DNA from: a virus
Virus record (IMG/VR): IMGVR_UViG_3300017917_002374
Coordinates: 1-64,000 of that record
Length of the DNA stretch: 64,000 bases
Reading direction: 5' to 3' (one strand)
This document shows positions 17,088 to 25,247 of the stretch, in pieces (within the stretch, counting starts at the first letter, position 1; every line of letters starts with the position of its first letter). The notes beneath the pieces were generated by a model, which saw only the letters and a program-made list of their open reading frames with translations, searched no databases and was not told where the DNA came from. Both the position numbers and the translations under genes were made by a program.

Positions 17088-17094
17088 ATAAATA
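17088..17094 (+). promoter_or_regulatory. Late promoter octamer (TAAATAAATA)
   Basis: ATAAATA immediately after the microprotein, about 58 bases before the next gene. Confidence 0.45.
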
Positions 17095-17152
17095 CTGTTG
17101 TTTTCAACGATTCCTGCCCTTCAAAATAATAACAAAATGGAATCAATGAGTC

Positions 17153-17929
17153 ATGGATCCGTTAACACTGTTTGCACTGGCAAATGGCGCGGTCAAACTT
17201 GTAAAGGAAGGCTGTAAACTTTACAAGGACATAAAAGGAGCTGCCGGGGACATTAAAGATGTACTCGCAGATCTTGATGACCAATTTCACAACAAATTCC
17301 GAGATCGTGCTCCTACTGTCGCGGAAAAAAATCAGTTCATCACTGAAAAAAATCGCATAATTGAACTTAACAAAAAGGCCGGCGACACTACCAACATCTA
17401 CACAGAAATTGGTCAGCAGTTGGGTGCATACTTTGACAACTACTACAAGTGCAAGGCTATATTTGAAGAAGAAGAACGACGTAGTAAAACAGAAGTATAC
17501 CACGGCGAAGATAGTATAGGCAAACGTGCATTACAACGTGTTTTGCTAAAAAAACAGCTTCAGCACATGGGCGAAGAACTGCGTGAAATCATGGTCTATA
17601 ACAGTCCGCCAGAACTGGGTGCTTTATGGACTGAAGTAGACGAAATGATGCAAAAAGTTGGCAAGGAGCAAGCAGGTGCTATTGCCATACAAATGAGAGC
17701 AGATGCTGAAGCTAAAAAACGAGCCTATCGTCGTAGAAAGAAAATACAGTACAAGATCATGTGCTGGACTATGAGCACTGTGGGTGTGTTATATTTGGTA
17801 TGGTTGATCTGGGCAGTGGTACAAGTGCGCATAGAAAAATATCCTGAACTAGGCGTGTGTTTGCTGCCCAAAGGAACACCTGGGTATAATTTTTATAATA
17901 ATTTAAAATGGGTAGACTGCGATAAGTAA
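17153..17929 (+). CDS. Membrane-anchored helical protein
   Basis: 258 residues. Long helical N-terminal part with many charged residues, one transmembrane segment (about residues 205-224, MSTVGVLYLVWLIWAVVQV), and a conserved-looking tail GTPGYNFYNNLKWVDCD. No named family. The topology suggests that the bulk is cytoplasmic with a short periplasmic tail, or the reverse. No clear Shine-Dalgarno. Confidence 0.65.
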   Translation: MDPLTLFALANGAVKLVKEGCKLYKDIKGAAGDIKDVLADLDDQFHNKFRDRAPTVAEKNQFITEKNRIIELNKKAGDTTNIYTEIGQQLGAYFDNYYKCKAIFEEEERRSKTEVYHGEDSIGKRALQRVLLKKQLQHMGEELREIMVYNSPPELGALWTEVDEMMQKVGKEQAGAIAIQMRADAEAKKRAYRRRKKIQYKIMCWTMSTVGVLYLVWLIWAVVQVRIEKYPELGVCLLPKGTPGYNFYNNLKWVDCDK

Positions 17930-17946
17930 ACTTACAGAGATTGCTT

Positions 17947-18102
17947 ATGCCAATTTTTATTAATTTTTTTAGTTTTTGGATATTGATGACCTGGACCTTG
18001 CATCGCGGTGATCCAATTGGCGCAGTGTTAACTATAATTACTTTCCTCATAATGCATGGTTTCTGCGAAGAACTTGTAGACAACAGCACTGGTTTATCAT
18101 AG
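17947..18102 (+). CDS. 51-residue membrane microprotein
   Basis: Starts MPIFINFFSFWILMTWTLH and has a second hydrophobic stretch AVLTIITFLIMHGF. It fills the gap between two longer genes in frame. No strong ribosome binding site. Function unknown. Confidence 0.5.
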   Translation: MPIFINFFSFWILMTWTLHRGDPIGAVLTIITFLIMHGFCEELVDNSTGLS

Positions 18103-18126
18103 TATTAGACTTTTTTGACAAGCAGA

Positions 18127-18954
18127 ATGATGCGAAAACTACTAGCCTTCTTTTTACTTTTTTGTACACAAGCAGCGGCTGCCCCTTTAACTGCAAAAAG
18201 CTGGTTGGTCACAGATGGCGAAGGAAATTTCATAGCCGGCGAAAACATGTTTGATGTTAGAAGCATTGCCAGTGTTACCAAGCTGATGACCGTGGTTACC
18301 ATACTGGACAGCAAGCTAGAACTAGACAGTCCACTCAATATCAAACTTACCACTTATAGTAAAAAAAATCGCAAGGTCAAATCCAGTCCTTACGACAATA
18401 CTACTAGACGCCAGTTGATTGATCTAGCCATGGTACGCAGTGACAATAATGCTGCACGTTTGTTATGTACCACTTATCCCACAGGATACGATGGTTGTAT
18501 AAGAGACATGAATATCAAGGCACGCAGTTTGGGCATGATCAACAGTGTGTTTTATGATCCTACAGGGCTAGATGATAGAAACAACAGTACCGCCAAGGAT
18601 CTGGTTCTTCTGGTACAATCTGGACACTTGCACCCAGAAGTTGTGTCCGCCAGTCAAAAAAGCAAAATACAAATCAAGATCAAAAAACGCTGGTTTTTAG
18701 GAAGAAATACCAATCCCTTGATTGGTACCAAACATGACATTCAAGTGAGCAAAACCGGTTGGACCACTCGAGCCGGTGGGTGTATTGTGATGCTCATGGA
18801 TACAGATCGCGGTCGCCGCATAGTGATAGTGTTGGGCAGTCGCAGTATCAAAACCAGAATTCCCGAAGCAGAATTTATTTCAACAATTGAAGGTTCTCCT
18901 GAAGAAAAACTACAACAACAAGAACCTTCAAACTTGTGGCGCCGGTGGTTTTAG
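18127..18954 (+). CDS. Serine-type D-Ala-D-Ala endopeptidase (peptidase S11, PBP7-like)
   Basis: 275 residues from ATG 18127 (an upstream TTG adds four residues). Signal peptide MMRKLLAFFLLFCTQAAAA. The three penicillin-binding-protein motifs are in order: SVTK (SxxK), SDN (SxN) and KTG in VSKTGWTTRAGG. The family cleaves peptidoglycan cross-bridges or trims D-Ala in the periplasm. A phage copy could soften the wall for lysis or remodel murein during infection. Intact motifs argue for activity. Confidence 0.9.
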   Translation: MMRKLLAFFLLFCTQAAAAPLTAKSWLVTDGEGNFIAGENMFDVRSIASVTKLMTVVTILDSKLELDSPLNIKLTTYSKKNRKVKSSPYDNTTRRQLIDLAMVRSDNNAARLLCTTYPTGYDGCIRDMNIKARSLGMINSVFYDPTGLDDRNNSTAKDLVLLVQSGHLHPEVVSASQKSKIQIKIKKRWFLGRNTNPLIGTKHDIQVSKTGWTTRAGGCIVMLMDTDRGRRIVIVLGSRSIKTRIPEAEFISTIEGSPEEKLQQQEPSNLWRRWF

Positions 18955-18983
18955 TTTGCTCACCCATAATTCTTTGAACCCTA

Positions 18984-18991
18984 TATAAATA
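18984..18991 (+). promoter_or_regulatory. Exact T4-type late promoter octamer TATAAATA
   Basis: TATAAATA, then a short leader with GAGGAG before ATG 19010. Confidence 0.65.
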
Positions 18992-19009
18992 TTATTAACG
19001 AGGAGCATC

Positions 19010-19735
19010 ATGGGGTTTTTAGAATATTCTGACATCAGTTTTAGAGCATTTTCATCTAGTACAAAAAAACAAGATATCATACAGCGCAAAAACAGCATTC
19101 TAGATGAAGTACATCGGCATCATAGAATGACTCCGCAATCAATATTATTTGTGGGATTTAATCCTGCACTGTTTGGATCTACAGTATCTGATATCTATGT
19201 TACAGAAGTTGACGACGAAGCGTTGGCCTACATCCAGTCTCAAAACGCACAAGTTAAATTTGTGAGCATAGACAATCTTTTCAACTACGAAAAACATTTT
19301 GATGTAATTGTAGCACTAGAAGAGTTCTTTACTTTTAGCGACAGCGAAAACAATCAAAAAGTTCAATTTGAAATGATTTGTCGCGCCAGTAAAAAACTAG
19401 TGATAACTACACTTAGGGACTATAAAAATCAAGAATTCAAAGATAGAGAATTTAGCATTCCTGCTGTGATCAAAAACGATGACAGCACTAATGTGTATCT
19501 TGAATATCATGATTATGATGCAACAGATCGTAACGCATGGTGCAGAGTGGTGTACGAAGTAGAAGGCAGAACATTGACCTACAACGGACCTTTTGAATGC
19601 AGAAACATGTATTTTAAGCAGTGTGCAAAATTTGGCTATGACATGGGAGCCAAAGAATTCTTGATACATAAGAACATCATGTACAAGAGTTTGATCAAAA
19701 AGAATTATGAACATGTGATTTCAATTTTATTCTAA
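19010..19735 (+). CDS. Rossmann/methyltransferase-like protein of unknown function
   Basis: 241 residues. ILFVGFNPALFGSTVSDIYV followed by TEVDDEALAYIQ and FDVIVALEEFFTF gives the strand order of a class I methyltransferase fold, but motif I lacks the usual glycine-rich signature, so it may be a degenerate or non-SAM member. Strong GAGGAG upstream and a late promoter suggest virion assembly timing. Lies directly before a fibre-like gene. Confidence 0.65.
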   Translation: MGFLEYSDISFRAFSSSTKKQDIIQRKNSILDEVHRHHRMTPQSILFVGFNPALFGSTVSDIYVTEVDDEALAYIQSQNAQVKFVSIDNLFNYEKHFDVIVALEEFFTFSDSENNQKVQFEMICRASKKLVITTLRDYKNQEFKDREFSIPAVIKNDDSTNVYLEYHDYDATDRNAWCRVVYEVEGRTLTYNGPFECRNMYFKQCAKFGYDMGAKEFLIHKNIMYKSLIKKNYEHVISILF

Positions 19736-19738
19736 TAT

Positions 19739-21001
19739 ATGGACGTAACAGCACAGGTAGACAGCATAGTTGAAAATCTTGTACGTGGTATTGAAACCAG
19801 ACTTGAAGCTAGACTAGAACAAACAGTAACAGCTTTTTTGCAAAGCAAACTTGACGCAGTTGATGTTGATAAAAAACTCAACTGGCTGGCCAGTGTTAAA
19901 CTTGACAATCTAATTGGTGCTTTGAGTATTGATCAATCCACAGTGCAACAGCGAGTGGAAGCAGTCACAGACACAGTGGTCAACGGCATTGAAGCAGAGT
20001 GTAGGAAAACCAGTCTTGAAAGAATAAGACATCGCATCAACAGTGAACTGGATATCAACAAGTTGGTCAAAGAAGTGTTGTCCAGCGAACTTGAATCTAA
20101 AATAACGCAGTTGAATTTTCCTGCAAAAAGCATACCATCAGAAGCTATTGAGTTTAAAGGATTACAACTCACCGGAGACAACATTGTTGGCGGCATAATC
20201 AAAAACTTTGGCAGTTCAGGCATACAGGATCTCAGCGAGAATGTACAACTGACCTTGCTTGACGAAGCCGTGGTGATAGAAAACAATGTGGTAACACTGG
20301 GCCTACAGGTAAAAGGAACCACAGTGCTAGAAGGCGATGTGGTAATCAACGGCAACGTGCCTCCCGAAAGTCAATTCTATTCCAGCTTGATCAGCAATGC
20401 AGTGGATGGTGTAAAGCGCAGCATGAATCAAGAGTTCTTTGGTGATTATGCAGAGGTAATCTTTGATCGCATTCGCCAAGAAGGCTTGGATCTCAATCGC
20501 ATTACACTGAATGGTACAGAAATCATAACTGGTAACAAACTGAACTATGGAATCACTGACACCAATATCTCCAGACTGGGCATGGTCAAGGATCTCCAAA
20601 CCGCAGGTGAAACCTATCTAAGCGAAGTGCTGTATGTTGGCAAGAACCGTGTGGGAATCAACACACTGGAACCAGCAAACAGTCTAAGTGTTTGGGATCA
20701 AGAAGTTGAACTGGGTATGGGCAAGCGTAGTAAAGACGTGGGCTGGATTGGTACTACTAGACGTCAGGATTTTATACTCAGTGCCAACAATCAAGACAAC
20801 CTTACACTCAAACAAGATGGCACAGTGAGTGTTCAAAAACTACAGGTCAACAAGATCACTATCATGAGCAGTGCAGGAACACCTGCCGGCGATGAACCTC
20901 GTGGCACAGTGGCATTCAATGAAAATCCAGCTCCTGGACAGCCTATCGGATGGGTGAGTTTAGGTAATGGCGCATGGTCTAAATTTGGCACAGTTGGTTG
21001 A
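19739..21001 (+). CDS. Tail fibre-like structural protein
   Basis: 420 residues. Helical N-terminal third, then a beta-rich body (LGLQVKGTTVLEGDVVINGN), and a C-terminal region YVGKNRVGINTLEPANSLSV with DVGWIGTTRRQDFILSANNQ, typical of collar or fibre proteins that precede an intramolecular chaperone in phages. No chaperone domain visible. Likely a virion protein. Confidence 0.7.
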   Translation: MDVTAQVDSIVENLVRGIETRLEARLEQTVTAFLQSKLDAVDVDKKLNWLASVKLDNLIGALSIDQSTVQQRVEAVTDTVVNGIEAECRKTSLERIRHRINSELDINKLVKEVLSSELESKITQLNFPAKSIPSEAIEFKGLQLTGDNIVGGIIKNFGSSGIQDLSENVQLTLLDEAVVIENNVVTLGLQVKGTTVLEGDVVINGNVPPESQFYSSLISNAVDGVKRSMNQEFFGDYAEVIFDRIRQEGLDLNRITLNGTEIITGNKLNYGITDTNISRLGMVKDLQTAGETYLSEVLYVGKNRVGINTLEPANSLSVWDQEVELGMGKRSKDVGWIGTTRRQDFILSANNQDNLTLKQDGTVSVQKLQVNKITIMSSAGTPAGDEPRGTVAFNENPAPGQPIGWVSLGNGAWSKFGTVG

Positions 21002-21026
21002 CAATTCAAGTTACAAAAATTAAAAT
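20998..21026 (+). promoter_or_regulatory. Sigma70 promoter, predicted leaderless start for the HAD gene
   Basis: TTGACA (20998-21003), 17-base spacer, TAAAAT (21021-21026). Transcription would start about 7 bases later, at or next to ATG 21033; there is no room for a Shine-Dalgarno. Confidence 0.65.
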
Positions 21027-21032
21027 CTTATA

Positions 21033-21737
21033 ATGCTATTCTTATTTGATGTAGATGGTACTCTTACACCCAGCCGAGGTACCATGGATCCAGAATTCAA
21101 ACATTGGCTGTGGCACGAGTTCAAACATCCTATTAGGCTAATCACTGGCAGCGATCCAGAAAAAACTCAAGAACAAATTGGCATGGATTTCTGGAGTGAT
21201 TGTTTTGTGTACAATTGTGCTGGCAATCATGTGTTTGATCACGGTAAAGAAATTTTCCGCAGCGAATGGCGTTTGCCTGCAGATCTAGAATGGATTCTAC
21301 AGGCCAAACTGTTTGCCAGTCCTTGGTTGATTCGCACAGGCAAGCATCTAGAACATAGGACCGGGCTGTGCAACTTTAGTATTGTGGGGCGTAACGCCAC
21401 TCCTGAACAGCGCAAAATGTATTACGATTGGGACTGTATAACTAAAGAACGAGAAATTCTAGCCAAACTGATCAACATGGTTTGGGGAGCCACAGTTGAA
21501 GCCACAGTAGCAGGCGAGACTGGCATTGACATATATCAACGCGGGGCAGGCAAGGATCAGATTTTGGACCAAGTGACAGAACTAGGACCTATCCATTTTT
21601 TTGGCGATCGGCAAGATCCAGCAGGCAATGATTACAAACTAGCACAAGTTATCTTGACAAAAAATGCAGGTCAGTGTTATCATGTTAAAAACTGGCAACA
21701 CACCTGGGATCTTTTGAAAGAACTTAATGACAATTAA
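21033..21737 (+). CDS. Phosphomannomutase-like HAD hydrolase
   Basis: 234 residues. HAD motif I FDVDGTLTPSR at the N-terminus; NFSIVGRNATPEQRKMYYDWD resembles the substrate-binding loop of eukaryotic-type phosphomannomutases (PMM, HAD-IIB), and IHFFGDRQDPAGNDYKLAQV matches their motif IV region. PMM interconverts mannose 6- and 1-phosphate for GDP-mannose synthesis; a phage enzyme could serve nucleotide-sugar or glycan metabolism. Family fairly sure, substrate not tested. Confidence 0.82.
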   Translation: MLFLFDVDGTLTPSRGTMDPEFKHWLWHEFKHPIRLITGSDPEKTQEQIGMDFWSDCFVYNCAGNHVFDHGKEIFRSEWRLPADLEWILQAKLFASPWLIRTGKHLEHRTGLCNFSIVGRNATPEQRKMYYDWDCITKEREILAKLINMVWGATVEATVAGETGIDIYQRGAGKDQILDQVTELGPIHFFGDRQDPAGNDYKLAQVILTKNAGQCYHVKNWQHTWDLLKELNDN

Positions 21738-22758
21738 ACGCATTGGCTTTGCTTGTAAATGGCTCACAGATCCAGCAGAAGTTGCTGGTGCTAAACCTGC
21801 TGCCACAGACCACAACACTCGTTCAACCACTGTGGCCTGGCTTAACCGTCAACCCAAAGATGAAGCTGTGCAAAGACTTTGGGATATTGTTCGTCATAAC
21901 ATTGCAGCAACACAACGTCTTGTAGAAAGGGTAGGCAGCTATGATCTCTCACGTCGCATGGTTCGTATTGGCAGCGATATTCTGCCTATGTACACTCAGC
22001 CTGATTGGAGCTGGTTTTATCAGCAACCGGATGTTAGAGCTTATGCCGAGAAGCATTTTGCTGATGTGGGGCGGGTGGCTCGCGCCCTTGATGTGCGCCT
22101 CAGTTTTCATCCTGGCCAGTATTGTGTTCTTGCAAGTGAGTCTGATAACATCGTTGAACGTAGTATTGAAGAATTTGAGTACCATGTAGACATGGCTCGC
22201 TGGATGGGCTACGGTGCCACCTGGCATGAGCATGGTTTTAAAATTAATGTGCATTTAAGCGGGCGCGGTGGTCCCGACAAATTTCTAGCCACACTGGGAA
22301 GGCTCACACCAGAAGCTAGAAATTTAATCACCATTGAAAATGATGAGATGAAATATGGACTTGATTATACTCTTGCTGTCAGTAAACATGTGGCTCTTGT
22401 TCTCGATCTTCATCATCACTGGGTCAACTCGGGGGAGTATATTGTGGCGACAGACGATCGTGTTCAGCGTGTTATTGACAGCTGGCGTGGTTCTCGTCCT
22501 GTTCTGCACTACTCTGTTAGTAGGGAAGATATTCTTGTGGATCATTGTACCCGATCTAGGCCCGATCTTCACGCACTTATTGGAAGAGGCCATAAGAAAC
22601 AGCAGCTTAGGGCGCACAGCGACTTCTATTGGAATGAAGCTGTGAACGAGTGGGCGTTGGAATTTGGTGATGAGTTTGATACCATGTGTGAAAGCAAGGC
22701 CAAAAATTTAGCCAGCTTCGCATTATACGAACTGGCTAAATCCAAGAACATAATCTAG
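21727..22758 (+). CDS. uvsE: UV damage endonuclease (UvsE/UVDE family)
   Basis: 343 residues. TIM-barrel UV endonuclease features: GFACKWLT at the start, MVRIGSDILPMYTQPDWSWF, LSFHPGQYCVLASES, NVHLSGRGG, NLITIENDEM and LDLHHHWVN, which carry the metal-binding His and Glu. Nicks DNA 5' to UV photoproducts, starting alternative excision repair. Useful for a phage in sunlit water. Overlaps the PMM-like gene by 11 bases. Confidence 0.92.
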   Translation: MTIKRIGFACKWLTDPAEVAGAKPAATDHNTRSTTVAWLNRQPKDEAVQRLWDIVRHNIAATQRLVERVGSYDLSRRMVRIGSDILPMYTQPDWSWFYQQPDVRAYAEKHFADVGRVARALDVRLSFHPGQYCVLASESDNIVERSIEEFEYHVDMARWMGYGATWHEHGFKINVHLSGRGGPDKFLATLGRLTPEARNLITIENDEMKYGLDYTLAVSKHVALVLDLHHHWVNSGEYIVATDDRVQRVIDSWRGSRPVLHYSVSREDILVDHCTRSRPDLHALIGRGHKKQQLRAHSDFYWNEAVNEWALEFGDEFDTMCESKAKNLASFALYELAKSKNII

Positions 22759-22759
22759 A

Positions 22760-23059
22760 TTACTTCTTGGTTTTTGGCTTGGCAGTTTTTTTGGCTGCTG
22801 TTTTAACTTTGGCTACAGTTTCTTTTGCCTTGCGAGTGGTCTTTTTAACCACTTCAACCGCATCAGCTGCATCAACTTTGCCATCCTTGTTTACATCAGC
22901 AACTTGTGCTACGGTTTGCGTGAGCACAGGTGCAACGCTCAAGGCATCTTTAGCATCAACTTTACCGTCCTTGTTTAAGTCCAGAGGCTTTTTGCTGTTA
23001 TTCACGTAAAGCAGATAGCCCACTACTACAAATACAACTAGGCCAATTAGAATTTCCAT
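22760..23059 (-). CDS. Membrane-anchored dockerin-like/EF-hand protein
   Basis: 99 residues on the minus strand, one of only three convincing minus-strand genes. One N-terminal transmembrane segment (MEILIGLVVFVVVGYLLYV), then two calcium-binding repeats, DLNKDGKVDAKDAL and DVNKDGKVDAADAVEVV, with the DxNxDGxVxxxD pattern of type I dockerins, then a Lys/Ala-rich tail. AAGGAG precedes the ATG on that strand. Dockerins bind cohesins or calcium; no cohesin is seen here. It is convergent with the UV endonuclease, 1 base apart. Confidence 0.85.
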   Translation of the reverse strand: MEILIGLVVFVVVGYLLYVNNSKKPLDLNKDGKVDAKDALSVAPVLTQTVAQVADVNKDGKVDAADAVEVVKKTTRKAKETVAKVKTAAKKTAKPKTKK

Positions 23060-23148
23060 TTAAATCTCCTTGTAAGGTATAAAATATTTAGCGATCAAAT
23101 TAAACACACAAAATCTTAATCTGGGCAGATAAAATTTGCTGCGCTGCA

Positions 23149-23155
23149 ATAAATA
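23149..23155 (+). promoter_or_regulatory. Late promoter-like ATAAATA with long leader
   Basis: ATAAATA followed by a 70-base leader before ATG 23232, which carries AAAAGGAG. The leader holds no recognised element. Confidence 0.45.
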
Positions 23156-23231
23156 CTATATAATGATGCATGTGATGCCCAGGTGGGGTCATTTCAGCAT
23201 TATGGAACATTTCGTCTAAAAGGAGAAACTC

Positions 23232-23510
23232 ATGTTCAACGCATACGAAACAGTAATTGACGCAGTTACCGCTGCCAAAAAAACCGCAATCGCAACTTTT
23301 GTAAGAAACGACACTGTGGCAGACAGTCTGACCAAATGGACTGATACTGAAGCAGCCGTGGCCAAAAATATCATCAAGGCCAGTGTGGAAACAGCCACAG
23401 TGATTGGTACTGAAGTTACCAAGGCCGTGCAAGAAGCTGCCAAGGTTGACCTGAGCAAAGGTTTTACGACCTGGGCACAGGATGTGCAAAAGACCAGCAA
23501 AGCCAAATGA
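23232..23510 (+). CDS. Small helical, phasin-like protein
   Basis: 92 residues, almost entirely Ala/Lys/Thr/Val-rich amphipathic helix (DAVTAAKKTAIATF, AVAKNIIKASVETATVIG, EVTKAVQEAAKVDLSKGF), resembling phasins that coat polyhydroxyalkanoate granules. The similarity is compositional and may be coincidental. Strong ribosome binding site suggests high expression. The stop overlaps the next ATG. Confidence 0.6.
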   Translation: MFNAYETVIDAVTAAKKTAIATFVRNDTVADSLTKWTDTEAAVAKNIIKASVETATVIGTEVTKAVQEAAKVDLSKGFTTWAQDVQKTSKAK

Positions 23511-23665
23511 TTTTTAAAATTGTAGAGCATATTGCAGATCAATTTCGTCCAAATCTCCAAAGTGATTTGGAAAGATGGTTACAATATCAAAATCCAACAA
23601 ACGGCGCAGATCTTGAACGGTTGATCAAGGAATACACCTACAAAGATCTAGGCATGCGGTTGTAA
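23507..23665 (+). CDS. 52-residue hypothetical protein
   Basis: Starts MIFKIVEHIADQFRPNLQSD; soluble, mixed charge, ends YKDLGMRL. ATGA overlap with the phasin-like gene and terminator directly after. Function unknown. Confidence 0.6.
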   Translation: MIFKIVEHIADQFRPNLQSDLERWLQYQNPTNGADLERLIKEYTYKDLGMRL

Positions 23666-23676
23666 AAAAAGCAACG

Positions 23677-23702
23677 AAAACGGGCAGAAATGCCCGTTTT
23701 TT
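23677..23702 (+). terminator. Rho-independent terminator
   Basis: AAAACGGGCA, loop GAAA, TGCCCGTTTT plus T-run; a promoter follows 4 bases later. Confidence 0.9.
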
Positions 23703-23706
23703 ATGG

Positions 23707-23735
23707 TTGACCTAAATTCTTGCTTTTGCTAAAAT
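23707..23735 (+). promoter_or_regulatory. TTGACC-family early promoter
   Basis: TTGACC (23707-23712), 17-base spacer, TAAAAT (23730-23735). It has the GGTTGACC start of the repeated promoters of the 41-60 kb region, but a different spacer. Confidence 0.75.
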
Positions 23736-23766
23736 AAGGTTGTGTTTAAATTTTAAGAGGATGATC

Positions 23767-23970
23767 ATGAACATCAGAATGCAAAGTGTTAGCGGATTTG
23801 TAATTGTTTTGATTCTTGCAATATTAATAATTTTGCTAGCACCCTTGGCAGTGATCTGGGCTATTAACACTCTAGTGTCCACAGCGGCTATTCCTTACAC
23901 TCTGGAAACCTGGGCAGCCAGCATTATAATTTGCAGCGTGTTTGGTGTGGGCAAGGTAAAAACCAATTGA
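23767..23970 (+). CDS. Small two-helix membrane protein
   Basis: 67 residues from ATG 23767, chosen over ATG 23761 because AAGAGG is 7 bases upstream. Hydrophobic segments FVIVLILAILIILLAPLAVI and a weaker one near ETWAASIIICSVFGVG. Function unknown. Confidence 0.6.
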   Translation: MNIRMQSVSGFVIVLILAILIILLAPLAVIWAINTLVSTAAIPYTLETWAASIIICSVFGVGKVKTN

Positions 23971-23994
23971 CTTTTTTGCCCAAAAGTGTATAAT
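23967..23994 (+). promoter_or_regulatory. Sigma70 promoter overlapping the upstream stop codon
   Basis: TTGACT (23967-23972), 16-base spacer, perfect TATAAT (23989-23994). Confidence 0.75.
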
Positions 23995-24025
23995 AACATT
24001 GTTATCAATATGTTGGACTGCGATC

Positions 24026-24178
24026 ATGAATCTAGCAAACAAAACTCCTGTAAAACAGTCTCGCACACGAGCACATCGGGTATTGTTTCTCAACGACAGT
24101 CCGTTTCGTTCTCGCACTGTTGAAAATAAAAAACAGTTTCGTCGTCAACCCAAGCATCGTTTTCAACAACCACTCTAA
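24026..24178 (+). CDS. 50-residue basic microprotein
   Basis: Arg/Lys/Gln-rich (VKQSRTRAHRVLFLNDSPFR, NKKQFRRQPKHRFQQPL), pI clearly basic. Sits behind a consensus promoter. Could bind nucleic acid or a host enzyme; unknown. Confidence 0.5.
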   Translation: MNLANKTPVKQSRTRAHRVLFLNDSPFRSRTVENKKQFRRQPKHRFQQPL

Positions 24179-24188
24179 GGAGAAATCC

Positions 24189-24356
24189 ATGAGCAATTCC
24201 TTTTACAACACCGTGATGACCGTGGCCGATGAAGCTATCTTTGTACGGCAGCTGAACACAGAAGCAGCCATTAGGTATATCATAAACAAAACCGAAGCCA
24301 ACCGCGATATGGCGGCAGAAGCTCTGCGTCAGGTTGTGACTTTTTACAAACAATGA
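24189..24356 (+). CDS. 55-residue hypothetical protein
   Basis: ATG 24189 has AAGGAG upstream; the longer frame start at 24120 lies in the previous gene. Helical, with ADEAIFVRQLNTEAAIRYII. ATGA overlap with the next gene. Confidence 0.6.
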   Translation: MSNSFYNTVMTVADEAIFVRQLNTEAAIRYIINKTEANRDMAAEALRQVVTFYKQ

Positions 24357-24643
24357 CCAGACAGTTTATTTTCGCGGCGTTGATGGCCACTGGCAGCATG
24401 CAAGTGTTTGCTCAAACTGCAGGTTCTGCATCCAGTCTGGGCATTCAGCCCATGACCATAGATTGTGCTCAGGCAGCTGCCATGAGCCAAGAGCTTGAAG
24501 CTATTATTGCTGAACCCGGCAAACGCAACGCCACATGGGATCCCACGCTGTCATGGGTGGGCGGTATCAACTCTGCACAACAAAGGTTGGCCAGTGCCAA
24601 GACTGTGTTATGGAACATAAGAACACAATGCCGCGGATTTTGA
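24353..24643 (+). CDS. Secreted periplasmic protein
   Basis: 96 residues with signal peptide MTRQFIFAALMATGSMQVFA ending before QTAGS. Mature helical part with two cysteines (TIDCAQ and TQCRGF). First of three consecutive exported proteins. Confidence 0.65.
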   Translation: MTRQFIFAALMATGSMQVFAQTAGSASSLGIQPMTIDCAQAAAMSQELEAIIAEPGKRNATWDPTLSWVGGINSAQQRLASAKTVLWNIRTQCRGF

Positions 24644-25191
24644 TTCTCCTGCTATTGGTAGCGGGCACTGCGCAAGCAGACTGTTACTATCGCAGCAGCA
24701 ACATCAGCCGACTGCGGGCACCCATTGAACGCATTGCTGATCTAGAGCGTACAGTGATGCCAGTAGGACAGGATCAAAATCGTTGTCGTGTGACATTTAG
24801 AGCCTTGATACAGAATCAATGGCACACAGTGGAAGGTGAAAGCACTGGTCCAATCACTACCAGTTTGGATCAAATCTGTGGGCAGGCTCTTAATCTTGGA
24901 CGCACTCAAATCTTAGATCGTGTGGCCGGTACAGATATCACAGCAGCTCAAGAAATGATCTGTACGGATCAACCTATTCCACGCACAAGAGATCTTGTGG
25001 CAGTGGGCGATACAGTGCGCGAAAGCGAAGTTCAACCGCATCCTGTGCATCGCAGAAGTTTTGGATATAGAGGTAGCGAGTGTAAATGGTTTGTGGAAAG
25101 TCGTCCAGAAAGCGGGCGGGTTGACATGAATCAAGGTATCATTTGTCGCGGATCCAAAGAACAGGATTGGCGAGTGGTTGACAAATGGTAG
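24628..25191 (+). CDS. Secreted cysteine-containing protein
   Basis: 187 residues from ATG 24628, whose MPRILILLLLVAGTAQA is a signal peptide. Six cysteines in the mature region (DCYYR, NRCRV, QICGQ, MICTD, SECKWF, IICRG) suggest disulfides. It overlaps the previous gene by 16 bases. No family recognised. Confidence 0.65.
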   Translation: MPRILILLLLVAGTAQADCYYRSSNISRLRAPIERIADLERTVMPVGQDQNRCRVTFRALIQNQWHTVEGESTGPITTSLDQICGQALNLGRTQILDRVAGTDITAAQEMICTDQPIPRTRDLVAVGDTVRESEVQPHPVHRRSFGYRGSECKWFVESRPESGRVDMNQGIICRGSKEQDWRVVDKW

Positions 25192-25247
25192 ATTTTTTAG
25201 TAAACTGTGACAGTGGTAATCTTTATCAACTTCCGAAAGGAAACAAA

